A DNA stretch of 64,000 nt from Posidonia oceanica (Eukaryota; Streptophyta; Magnoliopsida; Alismatales; Posidoniaceae): assembly GCA_037176725.1 (NCBI GenBank), contig JAZBRS010000026.1, positions 148,811,501-148,875,500 of the forward strand, given 5' to 3'. A program made the position numbers and the translations under genes. Under the pieces are notes generated by a model. The model saw only the letters and a program-made list of their open reading frames with translations, was not told the origin of the DNA and did no database searches. Shown piece by piece: positions 32,001 to 45,056 of the stretch (position 1 is its first letter; each line of letters begins with the position of its first letter).

Positions 32001-34799
32001 GCATAGGTACAATGTTTGCCAGCCATTCAGGATAAAGAACGACCTTCAGAAAGTTGACTCCAAGCTGCTTCATTATCTCTTCTTTGATCATGAGCAGCCA
32101 CTGCGGTCGCCATCTTCTTAGCTTCTGCTTTACTGGCTTGGCATCCGGATTTAAGGGCAGATTGTGCACCACTATCTCTATGTCAAGGCCGACCATATCT
32201 TCATAACTCCAGGCGAAGACATCCGCATATTCTTTCAGGAATGCGATGAATTCAACTCGAGCCTGGGCGGACAGCTGGGCACTGATGCAAACTTCTCTGA
32301 CTTCCTCAGCTGTGCCAATGTTAACAACCTCCGTTTCTTCTTCAACGTGGAGGTTGGGGCCTTCTGGGTCGTCGTCATAGGGCCGGAACTCGGGCAAAGG
32401 TTCGTCAGTCTCATCTATGCCCGTATCATCCTCTTCTCCATAAGCAACAAGTTCTGAGAGGATCTCTTTCTCACAAGAAGGACTTGTGATGTCGAAAGAG
32501 TGCATGTGTTCCGCTGCTTGGCCCTGGTGACGCTTCAGGATGGTCACGCTCACTCGAGTATTCTTGTAGCCTCGGTGCGCGACCTCCGTCCCAGCGATTC
32601 TTTCTGCTGCTCTCTCTGGCCTGACTGATTCTACTGAGTGCTCTGCTGATTCTGCTGAGGGCTCAACTGACTCTACTGCTGATACTGCTGACTGCTCTGC
32701 CGACTGTGCTGCTGAGGCTGCTGAGGCATTCTGCTCTGCTGCTGCTGTATTTACTGCTGATGCTCCCCCCTCTGGGTCTTCTAGTGTGCTCGTGGAGGAC
32801 ACGCCGGACTGGCGACTGATCTGGTTACTGCCGCTTGATGCATTGCTCCGGTGAGGCATGGGTTGCACAAACCACCTAGACCCGCTTTCTGGTTGAAGAG
32901 TGATAAGCTCATCTGGTCTAGGGGAGTCCGGCACTGCTGAGTCTTCTAGGACCATGATAGAAGCATGGTCCTCTTGCAGAGGAGGATCCGTAACTACGGC
33001 TTTTCCTTTCCTTTCTGCAGCTTGATGGTCTGCCAGGTCTTCTGCTATTGACTTGAGTTGTTCTTGATAAAGCAGCTCTAAGTCGGACATCCAGGAATCG
33101 ACCTGGGCTTCTATCGCCACTCCTTCTTCCTCGTCCGAGGGGGAGTCGACGTAGTAGGCGCCGGGGGCCTGCGGCACTGGCCCGGCTGCAAGATGGATTG
33201 CCGCCCTTGGAGTCTGAATGATCTGGTTCACGGGCGCGTCCGCTGATGGCAGTTCAGATGTAGAAGGCCCAAATAGACAGGCCAGCGGTGCTGTTGATGA
33301 ATAAGCTTCCAGAGTCACTGCTGGAGAATAAGCAGGGGTGCTCTTTGGGGGGCTCAAGGGCCCGGACAATGTAGTGCTCAGTTGGCCTTTTGTATCGGGC
33401 CGTAACTGAGAGAGCGTAGCCTCTGACGCCATAGGGTCTTGCCATGAGAACTGCTGCAGGTCGTCAGGAGAATGCGGAGCGGACTGCGCCAGCTGCATTC
33501 CTGAAGATGATGCTGAGGGAGCGGGCTGGGCCACGCTGCTGACTGAGTTAATGGACTGCCCCTCCAGAGATGGGGGCAGTGGCACTGATGTTGCTGTGAC
33601 CGCTGGTAGCATACTTGGTTCTGCCAAGAGGAGAGTCTCTGTCTCCTGCACTGCTGCTGTCTGATCTTGAGAAGCTGTTGTGGCTGCTGAAGGATGAGAA
33701 CTTGAATCTGCCACAGGGCCTGCTGAGCTGCCTGCTGTTTCTGCCAGAGGGAGAGCTGAGTAAACTGACTGTGGGGCCTCTGCTCTGACCACTGTTTCTG
33801 CTGAGCTGATTGGGACTGCCTCTGTTGCATCAGACTGCTCCTTATCCGAGTAGTAGTCCTCAATACACACCCAATCCTCTGCCGGCGCTGTGGCTTGGTG
33901 GTCGGTTGATCCCAGAATTCCTGCACTGGTAAAGTTAGTGAGGTCTCTAGGGATGGCTGGTGCATGATCTCTGAGCTGGAAGCAGTGATCTTTGTTGAGC
34001 TTGGGTTCGTAGCCAAGGCCTTCGGATTTCCTTCGCTCCACTGCTACGATCGGCTCCGCGATCCCTTGGCCGCGACGCCCGAGCGGCTACCTTTTATGTA
34101 ACCCCACCTGTGACATACATTCTCGACCATTCGAAAGGGGTTATTGTGAACGGTCAAGGAGTTGACACGTTCAAGATCAGGAACGAAGTTAACCGGCTCG
34201 CACCGATTAACGCGATATAGGGCTTCAGAAGTCTCGGGGTCAAACGGGATAGATTGCGAAGACACGGGGGAGACTGCTTCGATCCGCTCCTTCTCAAAGT
34301 TCTCCGCCATGACGACAATGACATCATCGCCACGACGGTACTTTATCATTCGATGGAGGGTCGAAGGAAGGACCTGATGCTTGTGGAGCCAAGGGCGCCC
34401 AAACAAAAGATTGAAGTTGGGCTTCAAGTCGACGACATAGAATTCTATGTCGAAGACGACCGGACCGTTAGCTAGAGGGATAATCAGAATCCCTAGAGCG
34501 TCATGGTGAGTGTTGTCAAAAGCAGTCATTCCCTTCACGGCTGGCGTGATATCCTCGGCTTTGAATCCGAGCTTGGTTGCTGTACGCAAGGGGCAGACGT
34601 TAAGGCCTGACCCGTTATCAACCAGTGTTAGGGGAATGCGAAAGTTTTTGAACTGCACCGTGACGAAAAGGGGCTGGTTGTGATTAATCCCTGCCGGAGG
34701 CAGCTCATCACTCGTGAAAGAGATGACCTGGGGCTCCGCGATTAACCCAACCATGCTCTCCAAGGCAGAAGGCTCAATGGACTGGGACACACGAGCAGC
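29051..34799 (-). pseudogene. pol: protease-RT-RNase H-integrase polyprotein of B, broken
   Basis: It follows the gag TAG in frame. The protease Asp of DNGSG is at 34617-34619. A one-base loss near 34086 shifts the frame after GYIKG. The next frame is open for 940 codons (34041-31219): a Ser/Gln-rich linker, then RT with CIDYRDLNK and YVDD near 31667-31678. TAG stops at 31219-31221 and 31069-31071 cut the degenerate first RNase H. The following frame (to 29125) has the second RNase H (YFDGAV, NNEAEYEA, VHGDAML, ADALATLAS), an integrase zinc finger and DDE core motifs (WGIDVIG, SDNGSNF, NGAVES). A one-base loss near 29227 scrambles the C-terminus. The catalytic motifs are better preserved than in A1 or A2. 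Confidence 0.92.
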
Positions 34800-37700
34800 C
34801 TAGAACACGCGAAGAAAAGCCTCGCGGTGCTCGGCAGAAGTGTAGATCAAATCCCAGATGGAGATGTCGGCTTTAACCTTCTTAAGCTGGGAAGTTAGGT
34901 CTGCTCTAGGTTGGCCTCTCCTAGCAGCTGGAGGGGCGATTCTAGCAGGTTCTACAGGGGTAGTGGCCGGAAGCTGGGTTACTACAGGCTGGCTAGAGGC
35001 TTGGCTAGCTACGGGCTGATCTGGGGTTGGATCTGCTAAGGGTTGGCCCGAGGGTGGGGGTATAACAGGTCCAGGGTGAGTTGGCCTAGTTGCCGGTGCT
35101 GGGGGCCTATAAACCCTCCCCGATCGCGTTACTTCCGCGCACATTTCTGTGGCGTAGCTGTAAGGGACGCGATGGGTGTCCAGGGTCAAATCAATGACGA
35201 CTGGAGCATGTGCTGCGAGCACAGGAGGGGTTACAGGGGGACCTATAGGATATTGAGGTCTATCTAGTGGGTATGGTTGTTGGGGTGGGAAGGCTGGGGC
35301 AGGTTGAGGTCTGCCTAGAAGGTGTAGCTGAGGCTGCCCTAAAAGGTGAATGGGAGAACTAGGCTGGGCTCTAGCTAAGAGGTGTACAGGAGATTGAGCC
35401 TGTGGGAGCATGGTGGGATACGCGAGAGGGCGCTCCGGCCTGGCACGCGGTCGGATCAAATGGATTCCCGACTCGGAGCCGGCAGCTGCCGCCAGATAGA
35501 GACTGACTGGGAAAGGCTCAGAGATGTCAGAGATAAGATCGGAAGGGTCTACTACAGAAGTAGCAGGCCCAGAAGGAAAGACAGAGTGGACGCCTGAGGT
35601 TCCCGTCCCTCCCGGATAAGAGTGCTCTAGTAAAGGTTGGAAGACGATGCCAGAATGCGGGGGAACAGCTGAAGATGCAGATGCATGAGTGCGTGCTTGA
35701 GTGGGCGCCTCGTGCGTGTCGATCACAATCGTTCCCGATTCGATCAGGTCCTGAATTGCGTTCCGCAGGGAGAAGCAATTATCCGTCGAATGCCCGACAC
35801 TTCGATGGAAATTGCAGAAGAGGTCCGGCCTAAACCAATGCGGCAGAGGGCTTGGCGGCGGACGAACCTCCGGGAACTTCAGGAGCGATGCCACCTTCGG
35901 CAAGATGACCGTGAGTGGTTCCACCAGTGGGGTGAAATTCCTCCTCTCAGCGGGTGGTCTTCTTTGCCTTGGGTGCGAGCCTTGCTGGACCGGTGCGGCA
36001 GGATAGACCGGTCTAGCGGTGGTAGTGATGTGCGGTGTGTGTGGGTTCCTAGGTGCAGGAGCGTACACCATCTCAGCTGGGGCAGGCCGAGACGGCGAGC
36101 GAACAGGCGCAGCAGGAGAATCGACGAATGCAACAGCGGGTTTCGGCGAGTCCTTCCTCTTCGGGCGGTTGTTGTTGCTGCCGCTGTTGTTGTTGTTGGA
36201 GGTGCTGCTGTTGGCACTGTTGCCGCTGATCACTGCCTGCTTAGCGAACGCAGAGAGAGCTGGGAAGTTGCCACTCTGCAAAGAACTCTCCACGCGCGCT
36301 CCAGCTCTGATGAGTGCCGCAAAAGTAGTGACTGGCTGAATGCTAAGTAGAGCTCCGAGAGACGGCTGCGCCCCTTTGATGACGATCTCGATAGACTCCT
36401 CGTCAGAGGGTCTATCTCGAACCTGAGAGGCAAGGGCGCGCCAGCGGCCGACGTACTCCCCGAACGGCTCGCCAGAGTTCTGCTTAATTGCGATCAAGTC
36501 CGCCCTCTTTGGGACAAGATCGAGGTTGAAGGAGTATTGCTCCAGGAACGCCTGACTGAGGTCGTTCCAAGTCTTGATGGCTGACATATCGAGTGATGTG
36601 AACCACTTGAGTGCCGGCCCGGTCAAACTCTTCTGGAACAAGCGGATCAGCAACCTCTCGTCAGCTTGAAGCTGAGCGAGATCACCGCAATACGCCTTCA
36701 GGTGTGCTATAGGGCAGCCCCTACCATTATACTTCTCAAAGTCCGGGATTTTGAACTTCGGAGGGAGTACCGCCTCTGGAAAACAGCAGAGGTCCCGGAA
36801 TTGGTAGGTCTGGTGCTCAGTACCCTGCACTAGTCGCAGTGCCTTCTCTAAGACGTCCATCTGGTTATTGATGGGGTCCGAAATTGCTACTGTAGGAGAG
36901 GGATCAGCAGGGGTAGTGAGCACATACGCCGAATGGGTCGCACCTAAGTGCTCCTCCGGATCTACCATAGCGTCGCCTGGTGGAGCAACAGGATGGCCGG
37001 CATATCCGTGCTGGGGGACAGTGTATGCAGGAGTGTATGCAGGATGCTGGACTTGGTGGAGAGGAGAAGAGTAAATGCCATGCTGTGCTGGGATAGGGGG
37101 AGGGTGACGGAGCACCAGTTGCTGTACAGGCGGAGTGCCAGACAGTGAGCCAGTGAGGTACTGGGCTCCAGCCGGTCCAAAGGGTTGACCACCAGGAGGA
37201 AGTGGAGCATGCTGTGCCAAGTGTTGTGCAGGAGGCGGTAGACGAGCCCCCACCGTCGGAACCGTGAGCAGTTGCGACGATGGTCGAGGCGGAGGTGCAG
37301 AGGTTGATGCAAGAAATGCAGGAACTGGCCTCGGAGGAACCTCAGGGACGACAGAGACAGAAGAAGGACGAACTGATAGAGCCATGCCCTGCAGTCTCTG
37401 GGCAAGCTCCATCAGGTGCTGGTACTGCGCCTCAGGGGTCTCGGCAGCGGGAACGCTGAAGTGCAGTGCCGGCGGGGATTGAGAAACAAGTGGCACGGAC
37501 ACAGACTGTCCGGGAGGGAAGGATTCTACAGGAAAGGTCGCAGCAGCGGTGGAAGGGATGTCGAAAGCGACGTATCCCTGGGACGGAGGGGGCAGTGGCG
37601 TCTCCAGAGTGCGAGTAACGACCGTCAAGATAGATTCGGCGACCGGATCCGGAGGAAGGGAGGCTTGCCACTGTCCCGGGGTGTACTGAGAACCTAGAGA

Positions 37701-37826
37701 CGTCAGAAGAGGAAACCCTGGCATCGGAGGGGGAACAAGAGGGACAGAAGGAGCAACCGGAGGGGCCAGAACGGAAACACCCTCCGTGACAGGAGTAAAA
37801 GAAGGCTCACTAACGTACTGAGCCAT
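34800..37826 (-). CDS. gag: gag polyprotein of B (open)
   Basis: An uninterrupted frame of about 1,008 codons from the ATG of MAQYVSEP. The frame is open 53 codons further upstream, but A1 conserves this ATG with its MAQY start. Order: Pro/Ser-rich N-terminus; capsid-like gag domain (residues about 350-560: FRDLCCFPEAVLPPKF, LTGPALKWFTSLDMS, EPFGEYVGRWRAL); N/S-rich linker; a C-x2-H-x4-H-x4-C knuckle (CNFHRSVGHSTDNC) that would bind RNA; a Pro-rich part with repeated SPVHLLARAQP-type segments; and a conserved end SIWDLIYTSAEHREAFLRVF before a TAG. It is the only full-length gag in the window and would form the virus-like particle. Whether it is expressed is unknown. Confidence 0.92.
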   Translation of the reverse strand: MAQYVSEPSFTPVTEGVSVLAPPVAPSVPLVPPPMPGFPLLTSLGSQYTPGQWQASLPPDPVAESILTVVTRTLETPLPPPSQGYVAFDIPSTAAATFPVESFPPGQSVSVPLVSQSPPALHFSVPAAETPEAQYQHLMELAQRLQGMALSVRPSSVSVVPEVPPRPVPAFLASTSAPPPRPSSQLLTVPTVGARLPPPAQHLAQHAPLPPGGQPFGPAGAQYLTGSLSGTPPVQQLVLRHPPPIPAQHGIYSSPLHQVQHPAYTPAYTVPQHGYAGHPVAPPGDAMVDPEEHLGATHSAYVLTTPADPSPTVAISDPINNQMDVLEKALRLVQGTEHQTYQFRDLCCFPEAVLPPKFKIPDFEKYNGRGCPIAHLKAYCGDLAQLQADERLLIRLFQKSLTGPALKWFTSLDMSAIKTWNDLSQAFLEQYSFNLDLVPKRADLIAIKQNSGEPFGEYVGRWRALASQVRDRPSDEESIEIVIKGAQPSLGALLSIQPVTTFAALIRAGARVESSLQSGNFPALSAFAKQAVISGNSANSSTSNNNNSGSNNNRPKRKDSPKPAVAFVDSPAAPVRSPSRPAPAEMVYAPAPRNPHTPHITTTARPVYPAAPVQQGSHPRQRRPPAERRNFTPLVEPLTVILPKVASLLKFPEVRPPPSPLPHWFRPDLFCNFHRSVGHSTDNCFSLRNAIQDLIESGTIVIDTHEAPTQARTHASASSAVPPHSGIVFQPLLEHSYPGGTGTSGVHSVFPSGPATSVVDPSDLISDISEPFPVSLYLAAAAGSESGIHLIRPRARPERPLAYPTMLPQAQSPVHLLARAQPSSPIHLLGQPQLHLLGRPQPAPAFPPQQPYPLDRPQYPIGPPVTPPVLAAHAPVVIDLTLDTHRVPYSYATEMCAEVTRSGRVYRPPAPATRPTHPGPVIPPPSGQPLADPTPDQPVASQASSQPVVTQLPATTPVEPARIAPPAARRGQPRADLTSQLKKVKADISIWDLIYTSAEHREAFLRVF

Positions 37827-39137
37827 TGCTGACCTAGAGCATGTGAGAATAGGGCTGCGACGGGTATTCAAGCGGTGAGTCCTAAGAGGAGCTATCGTCG
37901 CAAGTGCGGATAGCTCAGAGGGAGAATGGTCACGAACTAAGCCGCAAAAGGGCGTCAACGAGGGTCGATACTCGAGTTCTAGCAAAGGGAAACTCGCTTA
38001 CCGATCACACTGACACAACAGAAGGAAATTTGGGTTAGAACTTAAAAGATGAATGCAAATGAGTTAGTTAAGTGGCGTGAATGATATGCATGCTTTCTAG
38101 TATGCCCCCCTTTCCTAACTAGTGTTTCCTAGCAAGGTTGTCTACTCCGGGTATCCCTGGGTGTACGGGTCACCGACTCAGGTCAGAAAAAGTAGGTCCC
38201 CTGTCTAACTCCCGGCCCAAAGCTCAGGTAATGACAGGGTGGTGCGTTAGTGGCCTCTACCCCGCCAAAGCGTGGGTGGTACCCTCTACTAACACCGACA
38301 CGACCCCCGGACAAGGAGGGGACGGACCGACCAACTTATGCCACGCCCAAAGCAGTGGAACAAGAGGCCGGAACCGTCCTTCGCAGACTAGTAGGTGGAC
38401 TCAGAGGAGAAGAATGCATGCCCTATATGATGCTTATGCAAATGATTAGAGTTTTTTATCTTGCACATTTTATTAATCAAAGGGGGTGAAGGATTGTTTG
38501 TAGTCTCTAGTTACCCCTAGAAGTTCTTTTTACTTGCATTTTTTAGTTAACCATGGGGGAAGCAGACAAGTCTCTACTATCCTAAGCATGGCAAGTGCAA
38601 AAGGGAAGAAAATCAGTCAAAATGGCAAGCAACCATCATACAACACAACAAAAGGCATGTTCATGGCATGTGCGAGTGTTTGTGAATATGATGGTGAAAA
38701 AGAAACATTCATCAAGTCAAAAGGCATGTAAGCATAGCATGTGCGTGTGTAGTGACATAGCAAAGGTGTAAAAGGAGCATTCAACATCCAAAAAGCATGT
38801 ATTTTAGCCAAACAAAGTATGTAGACATGCAATGGGCAAGAATTAAAGCAATAAAGAGCAAGTAAGGTAAAGCAAGGTAAAAGTAAGCAGACTGTAAAAG
38901 AAATAGGAGCATAAGCGGGACAGTAAGTAAATAAACAAGCAAAGGAGCAAAGCCAGGCAGAAGAAAGCGCAAACCGAGACAAAAGAGGTGCAAAACCTAA
39001 GCAAAGTAGCTACGAAGTGACTTGCTAGGAGTTTGCGCAGAAAAGCGAGCAAAACAGGTGAAGAAGGCACACAAGGCAGACAAAACTGCAAAACAAGCGA
39101 GCAAAAAGCCAAAAACGAAAGCCGGAGTCTAGTCTAA
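37827..39137 (-). other. 5' leader of B
   Basis: Equivalent to 5346-6654 of A1. It has an A-rich part (T-rich on the coding strand) next to the PBS and a conserved block around 38140-38420. No extra ORF upstream of gag is supported. Confidence 0.65.
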
Positions 39138-39155
39138 TCCCCAGCAGAGTCGCCA
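39138..39155 (-). promoter_or_regulatory. Primer binding site of B
   Basis: On the minus strand it reads TGGCGACTCTGCTGGGGA, one base after the LTR end. It is the unmutated form among the three PBS copies and fits the 3' end of tRNA-Arg as reported for Ogre-type elements. Confidence 0.88.
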
Positions 39156-39156
39156 C

Positions 39157-42100
39157 TGTAGCGATCCCGATCGGAATCAGGCTCGCTGTATCTAGAAGCG
39201 ATTGGATCCGAGGAAGAGGCTCAACTCGAAAACGCTTAAAATCGAGGAGAAAAAAGGAAAGATAAGACAAATCAGAGTCGCCACCACGTCTATTAACGGA
39301 AGACGAGGAAAACCAGGGTAATGCGTGAATTAATGCGCAAAACCGAGCAAGAAATGCAAAGCAAAGCAATGCAAAAGAAAACAAATGCAAACAAATGCAA
39401 ATGAGATGACTCTGGCCTAGGATAAAGGCAGTATGGTCATTGCGGGCCGAAAGACAGGGTAAGGACTCCTGTTACGTGCGGGGAAGGTGTTAGGCACCCC
39501 CGACATGCCCGAGAATCGGTCTTTCTAGGCTTACGCTCGCATACGCAGGGAAATGCAGGATTGAATGCCTATGTGCCTATAAGTGCCTGAATGAATGCTC
39601 AAGGTGTGCTCTAAGTGGGAAGAAACAAAGCAAGGAAGTAAACGTGCTCTCTAAGTGCTCAGCTACGCTGTCTGTGTTCCGAATTAGGCGAAACCTAGCT
39701 CGTGAGAACTCCAGGCAGTAAGCATCACAGCCCTATATGCAAATGCAGGCGAAAAAGCGAAACTGCAAGAAAACCACACAATGCAATCGACATGCAAGGG
39801 AAAACGGCGCAAAACACGCAAAACGAGGCGAGAAATGAGCAACGCACGTAAAACGATGCAAAAGAGCGAAAACGGCGCGCAAAACAAACGAGAAAGCAAG
39901 ACAGCACGCAAAACGAGACAAGAGAGCAAAGGGGCACGTAAAACGAGACGAGAAAACAGAAAGACATGCAAAACGGAGCGAAAGAATAAAACCGGCATGC
40001 AAAACGAGCGAGAAAGCGAGGCAGCGCGCAAAACAAGGCAAGAAAACAGAAGGGCACGCAAAACGGTGCCAAAACGAGAGCAGGCACGCGAAACGGTGCC
40101 AAAACAGCAAAGCAAAACCTCGGAAAAGCCATGAGAATGCAAGAATACAGGAAAAGATTAGAAGGGGCCAAAGGGGAGGCAAGACAACGTGTGTGTAAGA
40201 ACAGACGTCGTTTAGGACCACTCCGAGTAGGTGTGAAGACCTACGGAGGGGAGAGTGTACAAACGGAGGGATTACCACCTCTTTGCGACTGTTTCCCGCT
40301 AAACCGTTCCACGGTGTGTCTCGCATGCTGCCCAAAGCTCGCGATGCGATCGGATCGTGGGAAAGGGGGAAGAAAGTCACATAAAGTGGCAAATCCAGGG
40401 AGAACGCAACACAAAACACACGGGGAAACGCAAAACGAGGATTTGAATAGACAAGCAGAAAGGGGAAGTCCTATTCTACATGCTCAAAGAGACAGAAAGC
40501 GAAAATAAGGAAAACTGTGCAAATGGCATGCAAATGAATGCAATGTAGGAGTTCAGGAGGACATACCTGGAGATCCGGGAGCCTGATCTGAAATCTGCCT
40601 GGTCCATGCTGAAGAGCACTTCGCTGCGGTCACCTGGGCAGCTTACTTGAGAAGGTCCAACGGCCGGATTGGAAGATATTGCAGCTTCAAGGCAAAAGGG
40701 CCAGAACAGGGGAGAAGAACAGATCTAGGTGTTCAGGAGGTCCTAGGGATGTGCAAAAGGGTCCTCCCAAGTGAAAGGGAGTTAAAAGTGCTTGGTGTGT
40801 GCAAAAAGATGCTAGAATGCAAGACTAAATGAATGCAGGATGCATGCAAAAGCAAGAAAAAGCAAAGAGAAGTAACTTGGGAAAAACCAGGAGTTCAGAA
40901 AGCATTTTGAAAAAGAAAGGGGCTAAAAATGCAAATTTTCCAGAAAACAGGGGGTCCATAGGGAAGGGCTTTGAAAATAGGAGAGAGCAGGGCTTCGTTT
41001 TGTAGAAAATTAGGCTCAGAAGGCTGTTTTAAAAAGAGGGTATGCTTTAGGAGAGGTTTTGAAACCAAAAAGAAGTCAGAGTGCAATTTAAAAAAAAAAC
41101 TAGGGTCTAAAATGCAATTTTTCCAGAAAACAAAGTTCCAGGGAGTCTGGGAATACTAGTGGAGGGTCTGCATGAAATTTGGTAGGCATAGGAGCTAGAA
41201 TGCAACCTAGGGGCAAAATGGTCTTTTTACATGGTTTTTTGAAAGATGCAAGGTCCTATGTGTGATTTTGAAATTATGCAGGGGCTAAAAATGCAATTTA
41301 ATATGGAAAGTATATTCTGAAAATCAAGGAACAGGACTGCAGTGTAATTTTTGAAAAATGCAGGGTTGAAAATGCAATTTAATAAGCTAAAATACATGCA
41401 ACACAGTTACTGTCCATTTAAAATGGACCTAACTGCAAAAATGCAAAACTAGAAGGTAAAATATGCAATGCAGTATGCAAAAATCGAAAATAAAAGCTAA
41501 GTTCTACAGTGTATGGACCTATATGCAAAAACAGTAAAATGCAAGGACTCAGACTGCAATATTATATGGTAAAAATGATGCATTTAAATGATCTGATTTA
41601 ATGCAGGACCTATGTGCAAAAATCGAAAACTGAGGGACTATAATGCAAAATATTATAACTGAAATGCACAGTGACAGGACCAGAAGGCAAATACGAGAAA
41701 GCATGAACATATTAAGCAATTTATCATGGTTTTTAATTAAAAACTAAGCGTATTAAATGGAATAAGGACTGAAACGCAAAACTGAAAAAAACTTAAGACA
41801 GGTATGCAATATTAACACCGAAACCATATAACTAGAAAAATAAATAAACAGTGTTCTGCCGGCGGTGGCTGGCACTGTAGCAAGATGCCACCGGAGCTCA
41901 GCACCGCCTGCACAGGGAGCTTGTGGAGGCGCAGTTCGGCGGAGGTTGGAGCTGATGTCTGTGCGGAGCTCCGGAGACCGTCGGGGCGTCGTTCTGTCGT
42001 CCGGAGCATCGGGAGGACAGGAGGTCGGCACCGGAGAAGACACTCTGTCCGGCGAGTCGCGATCGGAGCAGGAGGGCTGGAAAGTTGCTTCTGATGGGTG

Positions 42101-45051
42101 GGAAAGCAGCAGAGGAAGGAGAGAGAGAGGAGGAGGCCAGGAAGTACCTGTGATCGTGTCCGGAGCGCGCCCCCGATCTCAGCAGAATCGGAGATGGCCG
42201 GCAGTCGTCGTCCGGTTGCAGGGGAGGCTTCCAGCGGCTCGCGGCGGTTGCGGCTTCTTCAGGATGATGCTCCGGTGCTTCCCAGATGATCAGGCGGCGA
42301 TTCTGCAGCTCGAGCGGAAGGTCGGCATTTGTGGGTTCTCAGAACACTGCCGGAGGTCGGGGAGGGTGTTTGCTGCTCCTCGGCTGGAACAGAGACCTCC
42401 GATGGGTTGCTGGGACGCTGGCGATGGAGTTTGGATGCTTGGAGAGGGTTTCTGGAAGGTGTGGAGTGGGCTTGGAGCTGGGTCGAAATTCTGGTCTGGA
42501 GGTGTCACAGGTGTTTGTTGTGGAATTCTTGGTCGGTGGTGAGCGGTTGGGTTCGAGGCCAGGGGCTTTGGAAAGGAGATGGCTTGGGGATTATCTGGGT
42601 GGACTTTGGGAGGCAATGGTGGACTGTGGTGAGGGGAATTATGTAATGGGTTGCGCTGGGTTGCAGGTGGCTTTAGGTGGTGTTTCAGAGGGTGATTAGG
42701 TGGTGATATGGTGAGGAATGATGCTGGGAAATGGCTGGGTTTTGGGTGAACTTTGGGGGAGGAATTGGGAGAAGGATGAAGGCTTGGACGGGGCTTGGTT
42801 CGCTGGATAAGAAAGAGGATGATCTGCTGAACTTAAGGAAGGAAAAAAATGATGTTTCTGGTGTGGGAGTGCTCTGGGATTCAGGCCCTTCTCCGGGATG
42901 CCAAGGACTCTCGAACTCTACTCTCACTGCCCTCTTCTCTCTGGAATTGGAAGGATGAAGAGGGAGAAGGGAGAATGATCTCTCAGGTGGAGGAAGTTGT
43001 AATGGAAATGGTTTTCTAGCTTGCTAACTGCTGGATCTCTCTCTGATTGCCTCTCTTGCTCGCTCTCTCTGCCAACTAAAGGTCGACCCCTCTGGATTGA
43101 AGGAAGGACGGAGACTTATGTGTGGAGGAGCTGCCGGTACGTGCACTGGAAATTTGAAATCAACGGCGTCGCACTGCAGCTGAAAGGGGACGGATGCCGG
43201 CGAGACGACGGGCATTGAATGCCTCCCGGAATCGGCGCTGAGACAGAAGAGAGGCGGCGAGCTGCTGTAGACCGAAGTGACGGAAGCTTGAATTTAAATC
43301 GGAGGAGGGAAGACTGTTGGCAGCAGCTCGTGGGAAGGAAAAGCCAGTGGAAACGCTGAGGAAGAAGAAGGAAGAAGAAGGAGAAAGTGGGCCGGACTGC
43401 TGCGGGCCGAGAAAAAAGAAAGAAAGAAAAAAAGAAAAAAAAGAAGAAACGGGCCGGATTGAGCCCAGTAAGGAAAGAAAGAAAGAAAGAAAGAAAGAAG
43501 GAAGAAAGAAAGAGAGGGAAAAGAGGAGAAATAAAATAGGAAAAAACAAATTAAAAATAAGTAAAAATATTAGGGTGCTTGTGCTGTGAATCAGGATCTT
43601 AATCAGATTTTTTAATGACTTCTTTTGGTTAATTAGTGTGGTTTAAATGGGTCTTGGGCTTGATTAGGGTTTTAGGGTTTTGGTTTTGCTTTTAATTAGT
43701 TTTCACTTGATTAAATGTTTGTTAAACCTTTTTTAAATTGTTTTAAAAATTGTATTTCCCTTGTTGGACACTTAGAATATTGATTAGGATTTTTTTAGGA
43801 TTTATTTTCCTATTAATCAGGGTTGGTTTTATGTTTTTAAGTTGTAGTCTTCTTAGGGTTTTTCCTTCTTAAATCTTTTAAGTTGTGTTTTGATTTTTAT
43901 CTATTGGCTTTTTCTTGAAGTTTTTAGTTGGATTTTTCTGGTTTGATAGAGTGTTTTCAAGTCTTTTCAAATGTGTTTTTCTTTTCTTTTTTAATTAAGT
44001 ATTTAACTTGTTTTTCTTATGTTTATTAGGTTAAGTCTTTTGCCTTTTTTAATTACTTGTTTTAGTGTTTGATTTTTTTAATTCTTCTTTTTGGGTTTGT
44101 TTTTCAATTCTTCTGATGGGTTTTTACCTTTGGTGGTTTTGATTTTATTTTAGTTTTTTCCTTAATTTTTCAGTGTTTTCTTTTGATTTGTTTTGCATTT
44201 TTTAGTTTGCATGTTTGGTTTTTCTTTTAACTTGATTTAGTTAAGTTTAAGTTGTTAATTGCTTGTTTAACATTTTTTTAATTGTTTTTCTTAGGGTACT
44301 GATTTGTTTGTTTTATGTTTTGAGATTTTTCAGATTTTTATGGGTTTTTTTGTGGATTTTTGCAAAAGGGGGAAAAGTAAAAGAGAAGGAGTAAAGAAAT
44401 GGAAAAAAAAGAGGGAGATAAAAAGGGAAAAGATAGGTTGGAGGAAAACGATTTTTAAAAATTCAGAAAAAGTGTTAAAAATAAAGTAAAAATAGGGATA
44501 AGATAGAGGAAGGATAGAAGCACAGAGGGGGCCCACAACCAGACCAGAAAAAGGATAAGAAAGGGATGAAAAGAGAGATGATAATCAGGAGAGAGAGAGG
44601 AGAGAGAAAATGATAATCCCGGAGAGAGAAAAGGATAATTTGGGTGAAAGAGGGTCCTAATGGTCTTGGAATGAGGTGAAAATTGGTGAGTGGGTAGTCT
44701 AGGGTTTGAAGTCTGGGGTCTGAAGTTTTGGCTTGATTTTAAGGATGTTTTGGAGGGGTTTCAAGGTGTAGAAAAAGGGTAGTTTCACCTAGGTTTTCTA
44801 GGGTTTTCAAGGATGGATTGGGTTTGGAAATTTCCAGGTTTTTGGGTAGGTTTGTTGAGTGGATGGTAGTGGGTTTTCCTATGGATTTTGGTTAGGTTTT
44901 GAGGTTGGGAAGGGGGGTAAAGGTTTAGGTCAAAATGGGCTGTTTTTGAAGGGTAGAGAGGAGGATTAGGGTTAGGGTTTGGTTGGGGTTTGATCCAGCA
45001 ATCACCAAGAGGGCTCCAAAGGTCCAAGCCTGCCAAGATGGGGTGTCAACA
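39157..45051 (-). mobile_element. 5' LTR of element B
   Basis: Nearly identical to the 3' LTR (5,895 against 5,873 bp). The main length difference is a short insertion of A/G-rich sequence around 44600-44630. It contains the same modules, including the 30-bp repeats (39810-40110), the GC-rich island (about 41850-43260) and the PBS-like sequence at 39273-39283. Confidence 0.93.
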
Positions 45052-45056
45052 GCAGC
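45052..45056. repeat. Target site duplication of B, right copy
   Basis: GCAGC, matching 17512-17516. The A1 ORF resumes in frame directly after it. Confidence 0.95.

Larger units (their letters stand above)
17517..45051 (-). mobile_element. Element B: complete 27.5-kb Tat-lineage LTR retrotransposon, minus strand
   Basis: Two LTRs (39157-45051 as 5' LTR, 17517-23389 as 3' LTR) flank a PBS, gag, protease-polymerase, a DUF7745-like ORF, a repeat-rich 3' untranslated region and a polypurine tract, all on the minus strand, with a 5-bp target duplication. In the 600 bp I aligned by eye (19501-20100 against 41141-41740) the LTRs differ at 3 positions; a GC-rich part (20221-20600) differs more, mainly by transitions. 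The insertion is therefore young. Its polymerase is broken, so mobility would have needed enzymes supplied in trans or occurred before the damage. Confidence 0.95.
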